Made by a program: the position numbers and the translations under genes. A DNA stretch of 9,383 nt. Source: Acidobacteriota bacterium (GTDB lineage Bacteria; Acidobacteriota; Terriglobia; Terriglobales; Acidobacteriaceae). Under the pieces are notes generated by a model. It was not told the origin of the DNA and did not search any database. It saw nothing but the letters and a program-made list of their open reading frames with translations. The stretch is from NCBI GenBank assembly GCA_021781255.1, contig JAJXXG010001011.1, forward strand, positions 1 through 9,383, read 5' to 3'. How positions within the stretch are numbered: the stretch's first letter is position 1; the number at the start of each line of letters is the position of its first letter. Positions 1 to 6,627 of the stretch are shown here, piece after piece.

Positions 1-140
1 GCCGCATACTTGTTGCGGATCGCCATCAGCCCCGGCATCTCCTGCTCGGCAATGGTGATCTCCTTGCGGCCCCAGTCGGCCAGCGACATGTCCGCAACCT
101 TGTAATCCGTTCCCGTTACTTCCAGCATGCTTGTTGCCAT
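1..140 (-). CDS. ahcY: S-adenosylhomocysteine hydrolase, N-terminal part (gene runs off the window)
   Basis: The reverse strand from the ATG at 140-138 encodes 46 residues starting [20 protein letters not shown] and continuing with the blocks ADWGRKEI and [12 protein letters not shown]. These are the conserved N-terminal signature of adenosylhomocysteinase, which splits S-adenosylhomocysteine into adenosine and homocysteine in the cytosolic activated-methyl cycle. The catalytic and NAD-binding parts lie outside the window. The start is supported by a strong Shine-Dalgarno (GAGGAGG, plus-strand 146-152) about six bases upstream. It is transcribed divergently from the ArsR-methyltransferase gene at 197, and the palindrome at 155-178 sits just upstream of its ribosome binding site, so direct control by that regulator is the natural inference. 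Identity is near certain from the motif blocks. Confidence 0.95.
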   Translation of the reverse strand, partial: MATSMLEVTGTDYKVADMSLADWGRKEITIAEQEMPGLMAIRNKYA

Positions 141-154
141 TGCAACCTCCTCAC

Positions 155-178
155 ATCGACAAATCGTGATATGTTGAT
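155..178. promoter_or_regulatory. 24-bp palindromic operator between ahcY and the sahR-like gene
   Basis: Half-sites ATCGACAAATCG and TGATATGTTGAT form an inverted repeat in which 9 of 12 base pairs are symmetric (pattern ATCrACAwATCr and its complement). It is centred at 166/167 in the only 56 bp between two divergent starts. Its edge is only a few bases from the ahcY Shine-Dalgarno, so a bound dimer would block ahcY transcription and could also repress its own gene. A long AT-rich palindrome between ahcY and an ArsR-family gene is what is expected of a SahR operator. Binding itself is inferred. Confidence 0.65.
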
Positions 179-196
179 ATTAACCAGAAGCCGCCC

Positions 197-1141
197 ATGC
201 CGTCAATCGTCAAAACGCTCCGCGTCCTCGCCGACCCCAACCGGCTCCGCATCCTGCTCCTCCTGCGGGCCGAGGAACTCACCGTCGCCGAGTTGCAGGA
301 AATCCTTGCCATGGGCCAGAGCACCATCTCCACCCACCTCGCGCAGCTTCGGCAGGCGGGCCTGGTGGAAGACCGCCGCACCGGCAAGAACAGCCTCTAC
401 CGCCTCGCCGCCGCTTCCGCCGACGCGCCCGACAATCAGATCCTCGGCGAAATCCTCGCCCACGCCCAGAAGCAGACCGCAGAGTTCGCCGCCGACCAGG
501 CCGCCATGCGCCGCGTCCTCAAGAAGCGCCAGGACAAGATGCGCAGCTTCTTTGACTCCGTCGCGGGCCGTCTCGGTGCAGACTATGTCCCTGGAAAATC
601 CTGGAAGAGCCTTGCCGAAGCACTTCTGCGCCTCATGCCGCCCATGGTCATCGCCGACCTCGGCGCGGGCGAAGGCGCCTTTGCCCTGCTGCTCGCGCAG
701 CGCGCCAGAAAAGTCATCGCCGTCGACAGCTCAGAAAAGATGATTGACGTAGGCCGCGCCCAGGCGCAGCGCCTCGGCCAAAAGAACATCGACTTCCGCG
801 TGGGCGACATGGAAGAACTGCCCATACGCGCCGGAGCCGTCGATTGCGTCTTCTTCTCGCAGTCGCTCCACCACGCGCTCCATCCCCAGCTCGCGCTTGA
901 AGAGGCTGCGCGCATCCTGCGCCCCGGCGGCCGCATTGTCGTCCTCGACCTCGTGCAGCATCGCTATGAAGAGGCGCGCGCCCTCTACGCAGATGAGTGG
1001 CTGGGCTTCAGTGAATCGGAGCTTGAATCCATGCTCACGCAGGCCGGCTTCCGCGAGGCATCCGCCTCCATCGTTGACAAGGACCCCGCCGCACCGCAGT
1101 TTCAGACCCTGATGGCCACCGCCAGCAAGCAGCATCCGTAG
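197..1141 (+). CDS. sahR: ArsR-family regulator fused to a SAM-dependent methyltransferase domain (SahR type)
   Basis: This is a 314-aa protein. Residues 1-75 form an ArsR winged helix (LADPNRLRILLLL, recognition helix around QSTISTHLAQLRQAGLV, wing RRTGKNSLYRL). A charged helical linker covers about 85-125. Residues 148-255 are a class I methyltransferase fold with motif I DLGAGEG (154-160), acidic Asp177 (AVD) and GDMEELP (203-209). The ELCVCDL metal site of ArsR/SmtB sensors is absent and the only cysteine is Cys217, so it is not a metal sensor. Known SahR proteins are ArsR regulators of the SAM cycle that respond to S-adenosylhomocysteine, often carry this methyltransferase-like domain, and sit beside ahcY, exactly as here. 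The fold probably serves as the ligand sensor; catalysis is unproven. The ATG at 197 follows a weak AGAAG site. The gene symbol is given by analogy; an alternative is a generic ArsR-methyltransferase. Confidence 0.85.
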   Translation: MPSIVKTLRVLADPNRLRILLLLRAEELTVAELQEILAMGQSTISTHLAQLRQAGLVEDRRTGKNSLYRLAAASADAPDNQILGEILAHAQKQTAEFAADQAAMRRVLKKRQDKMRSFFDSVAGRLGADYVPGKSWKSLAEALLRLMPPMVIADLGAGEGAFALLLAQRARKVIAVDSSEKMIDVGRAQAQRLGQKNIDFRVGDMEELPIRAGAVDCVFFSQSLHHALHPQLALEEAARILRPGGRIVVLDLVQHRYEEARALYADEWLGFSESELESMLTQAGFREASASIVDKDPAAPQFQTLMATASKQHP

Positions 1142-1155
1142 ACCACGCCGGGTGC

Positions 1156-1197
1156 CCCATTCTTGCGATTCGCTGCAAAGCGGAGCGCAAGGGTGGG
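1156..1197. repeat. Imperfect hairpin between convergent genes, likely a dispersed intergenic palindrome
   Basis: The outer arms CCCATTCTTGCG (1156-1167) and CGCAAGGGTGGG (1186-1197) pair with two G-T wobbles. An inner CGCT/AGCG stem (1171-1174, 1179-1182) is capped by a GCAA tetraloop, with an ATT/GAG internal bubble. It lies between the ends of the sahR-like gene and ada, where a bidirectional terminator would fit, but neither side is followed by a T run. The left edge GGTGCCCCATTCTTG resembles GGTACCCCATCCTTG at 5751-5765, which suggests a dispersed repeat family rather than a classic terminator. Confidence 0.5.
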
Positions 1198-1248
1198 AAA
1201 GCAAGCACTTAACCTGCCGCGACAAAGCACAGAGTTAAAAGCTGGCAG

Positions 1249-2310
1249 CTAGAATCTGCCTTCCGCCGCCAGCAACTTCCGCTTCCGCTCCACTCCCCAG
1301 CGATAGCCCGTCAGCGCGCCGCCCGCGCCCACCACGCGATGGCACGGCACCACGACTGCCACGCGATTCATCGCGCACGCCCGCGCCACCGCACGCGTCG
1401 ACTTCGGCATTCCCATCTCCCGCGCCAGCTCGCTGTAGCTGCGCGTCTCCCCGCGCGGAATCGCGCGCAGAGCCTGCCACACGCGCAGTTGAAACGCCGT
1501 CCCGCGCAGATCCAGCGGCAACGTGCCCTTCGCCGCGCCTGCCTCCGTCACCGCGTGCACCGCAGCCTCCACCCATTCCTTCAGCGCCGCATCGCGCCGC
1601 AACGCCGCCGCGGGAAACTCCGCGCGTACGCTCGCCTCGGCCTCGTCTTTCGTGGCCGCCAGCGCCAGCCAGCACAGCCCGCGCGCCGTCGCGCCCACTA
1701 CCATCCAGCCGAATGGTGTCCGCGCCGTCGTGAAACGAATCCGTTCGCCGCGCCCGCCCGCGGCAAACCGCGCCGGCGTCATCCCCAGCGCCGCGCCCTC
1801 ATGCGCCCGGCTCGACGACCCAAACCCCGCCGCATAAATCGCATCCGTCACGCGCCCTCCCTGCTTCAGCGCCCTGCGCAGCCCGCCCGCGCGCAGCGCT
1901 CGCTGATACTGCAATGGACTCACACCCATCGCCTGCTTGAACAGCCTCTGCACCGTGAATGGACTCAGCCCCGCCACGCGCCCCAGCTCATCCAAAGACA
2001 CCCGTCGATCCGCGTGAGCCTCAAGATAGCCACGAACCAGGTCCAAAGGCCTGCCCCACGCGGTGGGCTTGCAGCGCATGCATGGCCTCAAGCCCGCCTT
2101 CTGCGCCTCCTCCGCCGTGCGGAAGAACCGCACATTCCGTCGCAGCGGCAGGCGGCTCGAGCATCCCGGCCTGCAAAACACGCCCGTCGTCGTCACGCCA
2201 TAGAAAAACTCCGCCGCCGCATCGCGCCGCACAATCTGCTGCCACGCTGCATCGGCATCAAGCGCCTGTGTGACGCGATCACTTCGGGCAAATTGTGTCG
2301 TGCTGCTCAT
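1249..2310 (-). CDS. ada: Ada: bifunctional DNA-methylation repair protein and transcriptional activator
   Basis: From the ATG at 2310 this is a 353-aa, three-part Ada. Residues 35-82 form the zinc-binding phosphotriester acceptor domain (GVFCRPGC and RPCMRC; Cys46, Cys50, Cys77, Cys80). Residues 88-186 are the AraC-type DNA-binding domain ([20 protein letters not shown], then AGFGSSSRAHEGAALGMTP). The C-terminal part is O6-methylguanine methyltransferase with the acceptor Cys323 in PCHRV. Methyl transfer to the N-terminal cysteine turns Ada into an activator of its own gene and other repair genes, while Cys323 repairs O6-methylguanine. The frame stays open upstream to 2553, but the MSS start matches the family and the second copy at 6570, and similarity between the two copies fades about 60 bp upstream of it. 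An ATG at 2319 is an alternative start. It is convergent with the sahR-like gene. The length is normal for the family. Confidence 0.95.
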   Translation of the reverse strand: MSSTTQFARSDRVTQALDADAAWQQIVRRDAAAEFFYGVTTTGVFCRPGCSSRLPLRRNVRFFRTAEEAQKAGLRPCMRCKPTAWGRPLDLVRGYLEAHADRRVSLDELGRVAGLSPFTVQRLFKQAMGVSPLQYQRALRAGGLRRALKQGGRVTDAIYAAGFGSSSRAHEGAALGMTPARFAAGGRGERIRFTTARTPFGWMVVGATARGLCWLALAATKDEAEASVRAEFPAAALRRDAALKEWVEAAVHAVTEAGAAKGTLPLDLRGTAFQLRVWQALRAIPRGETRSYSELAREMGMPKSTRAVARACAMNRVAVVVPCHRVVGAGGALTGYRWGVERKRKLLAAEGRF

Positions 2311-2624
2311 GGAAACCATCTTCGCGCACGCAACGCCGTTAGCGCACTCCGATTCTTGCGCGCAATTGTGAATTAGCCAGCGGCACTTCCTGACACGGGA
2401 TAGCAAGACCGTGTGTCGCGAACTCCGTCTACAGATGCCTATCCGGAATTTGTCGTGCAAGTCACTCTGGATAAGCGGCTTGGCGTCAGTTAACAATCCT
2501 GGACGCTTCCTCTCCGGAGCCTGAATCCTCCATCGGGAACTGCGAAGAACCATAGAAAACCTGCCCTGGGATATTGACGGGGGCTCAGCTGGCGCCGACC
2601 CGTTGTTCTCTGCCTCCGGGTCCT
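2311..2624. other. Intergenic region upstream of ada and downstream of the lipoprotein gene
   Basis: These 314 bp contain the ada leader with the Ada-box-like site (2355-2367). Only 2311 to about 2368 resembles the region upstream of the second ada copy. The remainder shows no convincing gene. The lipoprotein end is followed on the minus strand by a weak stem (GACCCG with CGGGTC) lacking a T run. The open minus-strand frame here is judged non-coding because the ada family starts at 2310. Confidence 0.5.
2355..2367 (-). promoter_or_regulatory. Ada-box-like site upstream of ada
   Basis: On the minus strand AATTGCGCGCAAG lies about 45 bp upstream of the ada start. Known Ada boxes contain an AAT element and a GCAA element (AATTAAAGCGCAAG in E. 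coli, spacing 6). Here the spacing is 5. The same layout, AATTGCAAGCAAG, is kept at the equivalent position in front of the second ada copy (6615-6627), so the AAT and GCAA elements are retained while the bases between them changed. Autoregulation by methylated Ada is inferred. Confidence 0.35.
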
Positions 2625-3713
2625 TTAATGAGCGACGAAGCCGTAGACGCCGACATCCAGTGCAGTAGAAGTGAACTGGTTCGTGGGGCTCACCGTGCCT
2701 GCGGCAGAAGGCGAGAAAGTTGCGATAAAGGGAGGATAAGGAATCGGGGTTTGAGGCAGATCGAAGTTAACAAATTGGCCGACGACATAGACACTCCCTG
2801 ATGAATCGATCTGTAGGTGGGTTGGGCTTACTCCGGATTCTCCGAAGTTGCCGACGATGGTCTTCACTGGAGCGGCATTCCCCGTGGCTCCGGGTGCGAA
2901 CTCCGCGACCTCGGTGGCGTTCAGGAAGGGCTGAGCCGGGTCAGAGATGATCGCGTAAAGGTCGCCAGCGCTGTCGACGGCGATGTCTTCGGTATTCAGT
3001 CCAAACTCGGCGTTGCTGCCAACGATCGTGCGCACCGGTGTGGCTGAGCCGCTGGCTCCCGGACCATAGACGACGACCTCGGTGGGGTTGTCGAGGCCGG
3101 CAACTTTGCCCTCGGCATATCCGAGGAGATAGAGATCCCCACTGCCGTCTATGGCGAGGCTGTTAACGCCCCGAAACGTGGAGACGTTCAACTGAATCGT
3201 GCGTACTGGCGTTGAGGGGCCGTCCGCGCCGAGAGCAAAGGTATTCACTGTGCCTTTCAAATTGTCGGCGACATAGAGATCTCCCGAGCTGTCGACCGCC
3301 ATGGCTCCAACCGGGTCTGCCGTGGGCTGGCCAGTCATGATTGTGCGCACTGGCGCAGCGGCGCCCGTGCTGCCTGCAGCGTACACAAGGATCTCAGATG
3401 GGCTCTGACCTTGGATACCTGCAACATAGATCTCGCCTGCGGGATCAATCGTCATGGCCTGGGCGATGAAACTGGAAGGCAACGTGAGCTTAGAGACAGG
3501 TGTGCTTGCGCCAGAGTCATTCGAGGTAAAGCCGCTTATTACAAAAGGAGGTCCACCACCCAGAACGTAGAGAGTGTGCATAGGGCCGCTGGGGCCGGAG
3601 CCGGACGGGACCGAACTTGCGGCACAGCCCGACAAGGAGATGCACAGCACAACGGCTAGGACGCCATGAAACGAGTATTCTGAGCCACGAGGTAAAGAAG
3701 CCGAAGTTGCCAT
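2625..3713 (-). CDS. Secreted lipoprotein with NHL-type beta-propeller repeats
   Basis: This 362-aa protein has a lipoprotein signal peptide with lipobox LSGC (lipidated Cys30), then a Ser/Gly/Pro-rich spacer to about 44. Five repeats carry a D-x-x-G-x-[IL]-Y-[VAL] core at about residues 90, 141, 189, 247 and 303. Each is paired with a strand such as APVRTI or TPVRTI, spaced about 50 residues apart, the pattern of NHL/SBBP-like propellers. No catalytic residues are evident, so it probably acts as a binding or scaffold protein anchored in the outer envelope; the ligand is unknown. The ATG at 3713 has a strong AAAGGGGG site seven bases upstream, and a promoter is visible at 3755-3784. Neighbours on both sides are separately transcribed, so it appears monocistronic. 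The fold call is good; the function is unknown. Confidence 0.85.
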   Translation of the reverse strand: MATSASLPRGSEYSFHGVLAVVLCISLSGCAASSVPSGSGPSGPMHTLYVLGGGPPFVISGFTSNDSGASTPVSKLTLPSSFIAQAMTIDPAGEIYVAGIQGQSPSEILVYAAGSTGAAAPVRTIMTGQPTADPVGAMAVDSSGDLYVADNLKGTVNTFALGADGPSTPVRTIQLNVSTFRGVNSLAIDGSGDLYLLGYAEGKVAGLDNPTEVVVYGPGASGSATPVRTIVGSNAEFGLNTEDIAVDSAGDLYAIISDPAQPFLNATEVAEFAPGATGNAAPVKTIVGNFGESGVSPTHLQIDSSGSVYVVGQFVNFDLPQTPIPYPPFIATFSPSAAGTVSPTNQFTSTALDVGVYGFVAH

Positions 3714-3754
3714 CGACCATCCCCCTTTCCCTCGCCGCCAACGGGAGCGACCGT

Positions 3755-3784
3755 ATTATCGCGCTGCAAGCGCTCTTTTCGCAA
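3755..3784 (-). promoter_or_regulatory. Sigma70-type promoter of the NHL lipoprotein gene
   Basis: Read on the minus strand, TTGCGA (3784-3779) and GATAAT (3760-3755) are separated by 18 bp, with the -10 about 41 bp upstream of the ATG at 3713. The spacer contains a small inverted repeat, GCGCT-GCA-AGCGC (3761-3773), which could be an operator. No regulator can be named. Confidence 0.5.
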
Positions 3785-3883
3785 ACATAGGAAGCCGCCC
3801 TTAGCCCGGCGAAATCGGAGTCAAAAGGCACCAGGCCTCATGCAAATCGCCAACTCGCTCGTTGACACGAATTACTACCCGGG

Positions 3884-3973
3884 AAGTCTTAGTGCTGTAT
3901 CAGAAGCGCGCCGCTAAGACCATCCAGCTGCGCACCTGCGTGGCGGGGCGCTCCAGATACAGCACTAAGACTT
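3884..3973. repeat. 90-bp palindromic element with 18-bp perfect terminal inverted repeats
   Basis: AAGTCTTAGTGCTGTATC (3884-3901) is perfectly complementary to 3956-3973. The pairing continues inward with few mismatches to about 3916/3941, giving a hairpin of more than 30 pairs with a loop of about 24 bases. CGGGA occurs at both borders (3880-3884 and 3976-3980) and could be a 5-bp target duplication, though the repeat is short enough to be chance. No T run follows, so it is not a simple terminator. It could be a MITE- or REP-like element or a structured RNA. No transposase is nearby. Confidence 0.7.
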
Positions 3974-4113
3974 TTCGGGACTGAACGAATCTTCGTGATT
4001 CACGTCACAGCAGTCAAGATTTGCGACATCCCTGGTGCCCAAGTGCGAAGGACCAGGAGCGCCCTAATTCATGGTTTGGGAAGATTGCGAGGATCGGGGC
4101 CTGCTGCCCAAAG

Positions 4114-4142
4114 TTGATAATTTTCCTATTCGCATATATAAT
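4114..4142 (+). promoter_or_regulatory. Near-consensus sigma70 promoter of the thioredoxin-like locus
   Basis: TTGATA (4114-4119) and a perfect TATAAT (4137-4142) are separated by exactly 17 bp. The predicted start of transcription is near 4149. It would drive the broken thioredoxin-like gene and probably the cysteine-rich gene behind it. No in-frame start codon lies between the predicted transcript start and the TGA at 4212, which adds to the case that the first gene is broken. Confidence 0.6.
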
Positions 4143-4148
4143 GCGCCG

Positions 4149-4646
4149 CTGAAGAAGATAGCTGAGTTAACTGCGAACGTAGCGATCCTGGTTGTTTGCT
4201 GCATCCTGGCTTGAACTCTCATTACATACAGAGGGATCCGTGCGGGAGCGGCGGGAGAAAACCTCCGCGGTCAGGTGCTGCCGCAGTTCCGTGGTTATCG
4301 CTGGGAGGGCAGCCCGAAGACTCTTGTGCTCACAGTCAGGGCTGAATGCGAGTTCTGCCAGGCAAGCCTCCCCTTTTATGAGAGGCTAAGCTCCCTCGGG
4401 GAAAGGAAATTGCTCCGTGCACGCGTGCTCATAGTAACGCCGGATGATCAGAAGTCGGGAAGCGCCGTGTCGAAATTTAGCAGCTTGGATTGCCAGAGGG
4501 TCTTGGGGCAGTCACTTGGCGAGATAAGGGTTCTCGGTACACCCACTGTCATGCTTGTCGATTCAGGCGGGCGAGTGTTGAAATCCTGGGTTGGCCTACT
4601 CAGCCCAAGCGACGAGCAGAGCGTAATTTCCGCTGCGGAAAGGTAG
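4149..4646 (+). pseudogene. Membrane-anchored thioredoxin-like gene interrupted by an in-frame TGA
   Basis: One reading frame gives LKKIAELTANVAILVVCCIL, a typical single-TM anchor, then TGA at 4212-4214. It continues without another stop to TAG at 4644. The part after the TGA includes ENLRGQVLPQFRGYRW, a thioredoxin-like core with CEFC (codons at 4347-4358) and a Thr-Pro cis-proline loop in VLGTPTVMLV. An anchor followed by such a domain is the layout of periplasm-facing TlpA-like proteins. No ATG, GTG or TTG opens the anchor frame after the promoter; ATG 4141 is one base out of frame, so the start may also be damaged. A GTG at 4275 could start a 123-aa domain without anchor, but has no ribosome binding site. 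A TGG-to-TGA change would explain the stop. A second possibility is a real 47-aa ORF from ATG 4071 followed by a separate gene. Confidence 0.65.
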
Positions 4647-4669
4647 GCTTTCCGCAGCGGAAATTGCGC
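4621..4669. repeat. Long perfect hairpin over the end of the thioredoxin-like frame
   Basis: The arms AATTTCCGCTGCGGAAAG (4625-4642) and 4648-4665 are perfectly complementary around a 5-base loop. GCG and CGC extend the stem past one G-T wobble to 4621/4669. Each arm is also a palindrome in itself (TTTCCGC-N-GCGGAAA at 4627-4641 and 4649-4663), so the sequence can fold as one long or two short hairpins. It contains the stop codon at 4644-4646 and ends 19 bases before the next gene. It lacks a T run, so it may protect or uncouple mRNA rather than terminate it. Confidence 0.7.
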
Positions 4670-4688
4670 GCTAATTGACAAGGAGGGG

Positions 4689-4898
4689 ATGTCGAAAATC
4701 GTCTTCAGATTCCTCGTCCTGGCGGCGTTTTGCGGAGCACTGGCATACGTCAACGCCTTTGGTATCGAGCCCAGCCCCTACTGCCCCTCGTGCGGGACAC
4801 CGTTCGTTTGCTGCAAAGTGACCATGAACGGTGTGTACGGTTTCGTCCCGCCCAGCGAGTGCTGCACGACCTACGGCTGTGGGAACAGTTCGAGGTGA
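4689..4898 (+). CDS. Small secreted cysteine-rich protein
   Basis: This 69-aa protein has an N-terminal signal peptide (basic start, hydrophobic FLVLAAFCGALAY, likely cleavage after VNA at about 23). The mature part of about 46 residues holds seven cysteines at 32, 35, 41, 42, 58, 59 and 64, arranged as CPSC, CC, CC and a final single C. This indicates an exported protein stabilised by disulfides or binding metal. I do not recognise the family. The ATG follows AGGAGG (4681-4686) with a short spacer of two bases, extended by GG. It lies 43 bp behind the thioredoxin-like frame and just after the 4621-4669 hairpin, so co-transcription is likely. A CxxC thioredoxin-like protein beside a cysteine-rich export product suggests that one could oxidise or reduce the other. 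That is an inference from position only. Confidence 0.7.
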   Translation: MSKIVFRFLVLAAFCGALAYVNAFGIEPSPYCPSCGTPFVCCKVTMNGVYGFVPPSECCTTYGCGNSSR

Positions 4899-5004
4899 AG
4901 GTTGTGAACTGCTGGAGGTAAGAAGCAAACAGCGAAGCGGAAGGCTACCCGCAGCCGTCGTCGACAATTTCTGCCTTCAGCATTCAGAATTAACCAGAAG
5001 ATCG

Positions 5005-5013
5005 CCCCCCCCC
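5005..5013 (+). other. Run of nine C beside the ribosome binding site
   Basis: Nine C residues run directly into GGGAGGA, the ribosome binding site of the gene at 5026. The run can pair with the G-rich site itself, and such tracts slip easily, so changes in length could alter translation. The tract does not lie between the site and the ATG, so spacing would not change. It is also a likely place for sequencing error. Confidence 0.35.
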
Positions 5014-5025
5014 GGGAGGAACTCC

Positions 5026-5670
5026 ATGATTTCTTCGCATAAGATCGCCTTGGCTGTTCTAGCCGGCCCGGCTTTCATCCTTTCCATCGGCGCTCCGGCA
5101 GCCGCGCAGACGATCCCCGCCCCCAAGAACTCAGGACCGGCTGTTTTGGCGCAGCTAACTAGCAAACTAGATACCAAGACCGCCAAGGTGGGCGACGCTA
5201 TCACCGCCCGGACGCTGGATAAGGTGAAGCTGAAAGGCGGAACTGAGATTCCCCGCGGTTCCAAGCTGATCGGTGTGGTCACCGGCGTGCTGTCTATGAA
5301 AACCGGAGGCGGAACCTCCATGCTGTACCTCAAGTTCGACCAGGCTCAGATAAAGAAAGAAGCGCCGATCTCGATCCGTGGTGCACTGGTTGCAGTGGCT
5401 TCCCCGCCAATCGCTTCGAGCGGCCCGGCTCCAAGTTCTCTGCCCCCCGCCTCCGAATCTATGACCGGCCCAGGCCTGCCCCAAAGCGCAGCCACTTTGG
5501 GCAAGTACGCGGCGGGCACCGAAAGCCCCTCCACCATTCCTTACGGCAGCACGCTGCCGGGCGTCGGCTTGGGCAACCGTGTTGACGCGGATGGCACATC
5601 CGTACTCGAAGGACTGCACAAGGACATTAAGCTCGAGCGGGATGCGCGCGTAATCGTCGCGTTTCTCTGA
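5026..5670 (+). CDS. Secreted protein of unknown function
   Basis: This 214-aa protein starts at the ATG at 5026, chosen because GGAGGA lies five bases upstream and a clear signal peptide follows (hydrophobic stretch 7-22, cleavage near APAAAQ, 23-28). An open frame reaches back to 4831 but overlaps the cysteine-rich gene and lacks these signals. The mature part has a conserved-looking block at about 40-125 (KVGDAITART, IPRGSKLIGVVTGV, beta-strand rich), then a Pro/Ser/Gly-rich linker (126-175), and a C-terminal strand with Lys and Arg followed by VIVAFL. The first block resembles proteins seen in acidobacteria that pair a GD-x-[IV]-x-A strand with a [IV]P-x-G-S-x-[IL]-x-G turn; no function is known to me. 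TCGACA (4961) and CAGAAT (4985), 18 bp apart, could be its own promoter. A possible terminator follows at 5707. Confidence 0.75.
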   Translation: MISSHKIALAVLAGPAFILSIGAPAAAQTIPAPKNSGPAVLAQLTSKLDTKTAKVGDAITARTLDKVKLKGGTEIPRGSKLIGVVTGVLSMKTGGGTSMLYLKFDQAQIKKEAPISIRGALVAVASPPIASSGPAPSSLPPASESMTGPGLPQSAATLGKYAAGTESPSTIPYGSTLPGVGLGNRVDADGTSVLEGLHKDIKLERDARVIVAFL

Positions 5671-5706
5671 GAACTTCCTTGAGAACTCGACGACGAGAGT
5701 TTCGTG

Positions 5707-5729
5707 GCGGGTAGCCCGCTGTCGTTTTT
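5707..5729 (+). terminator. Candidate intrinsic terminator after the secreted protein gene
   Basis: A GCGGG/CCCGC stem (5707-5711, 5715-5719) with loop TAG lies 36 bp after the stop codon at 5670. Five bases separate it from a T5 run (5725-5729). The stem is short and the gap to the T run is longer than usual, so it is a modest candidate. Confidence 0.4.
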
Positions 5730-5764
5730 CGCGCCCCAACTCAAACCGAGGGTACCCCATCCTT

Positions 5765-6570
<806 letters not shown>

Positions 6571-6614
6571 GGAAACCATCTTCGCGCACACAACGCCGCC
6601 CATGCACTCCGATT

Positions 6615-6627
6615 CTTGCTTGCAATT
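6615..6627 (-). promoter_or_regulatory. Ada-box-like site upstream of the truncated ada
   Basis: AATTGCAAGCAAG on the minus strand is the equivalent of the site at 2355-2367 in front of the intact ada. The AAT and GCAA elements are kept with spacing 5, as is the GAATCGGAGTGC behind them. If Ada controls the intact gene through this site, it should also act on the remnant. Confidence 0.3.

Larger units (their letters stand above)
3714..4140. other. Gene-poor region between the lipoprotein and the thioredoxin-like locus
   Basis: This stretch of about 430 bp has the lipoprotein promoter at its left end, the 90-bp palindromic element at 3884-3973, and the promoter of the thioredoxin-like locus at its right end. 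No protein with recognisable features is seen between them. A 47-codon frame opens at the ATG at 4071 and runs into the thioredoxin-like reading frame, but its first part looks non-coding. Confidence 0.5.

Noticed and set aside
197..1141. Metal-sensing ArsR/SmtB repressor
   Set aside because: There is no cysteine pair in the recognition region, only one cysteine in the protein, and the neighbour is ahcY rather than a metal transporter.
1339..2376. 345-aa plus-strand ORF opposite ada
   Set aside because: It is Arg/His/Pro-rich with no domain and mirrors the GC-rich codons of ada, which has full catalytic motifs.
2311..2553. N-terminal extension of Ada to 434 aa
   Set aside because: Similarity to the second ada copy fades by about 2368 and family members start at the MSS region.
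3884..3973. Single CRISPR repeat or tRNA-like fold
   Set aside because: There are no repeated units with spacers, and the fold is one long hairpin without tRNA features.
4212..4214. TGA read as selenocysteine
   Set aside because: It lies just after the TM anchor, not at a redox position. The CEFC site is intact and no SECIS-like hairpin follows directly.
4831..5670. 279-aa version of the secreted protein
   Set aside because: It overlaps the cysteine-rich gene. The ATG at 5026 has a good ribosome binding site and begins a signal peptide.
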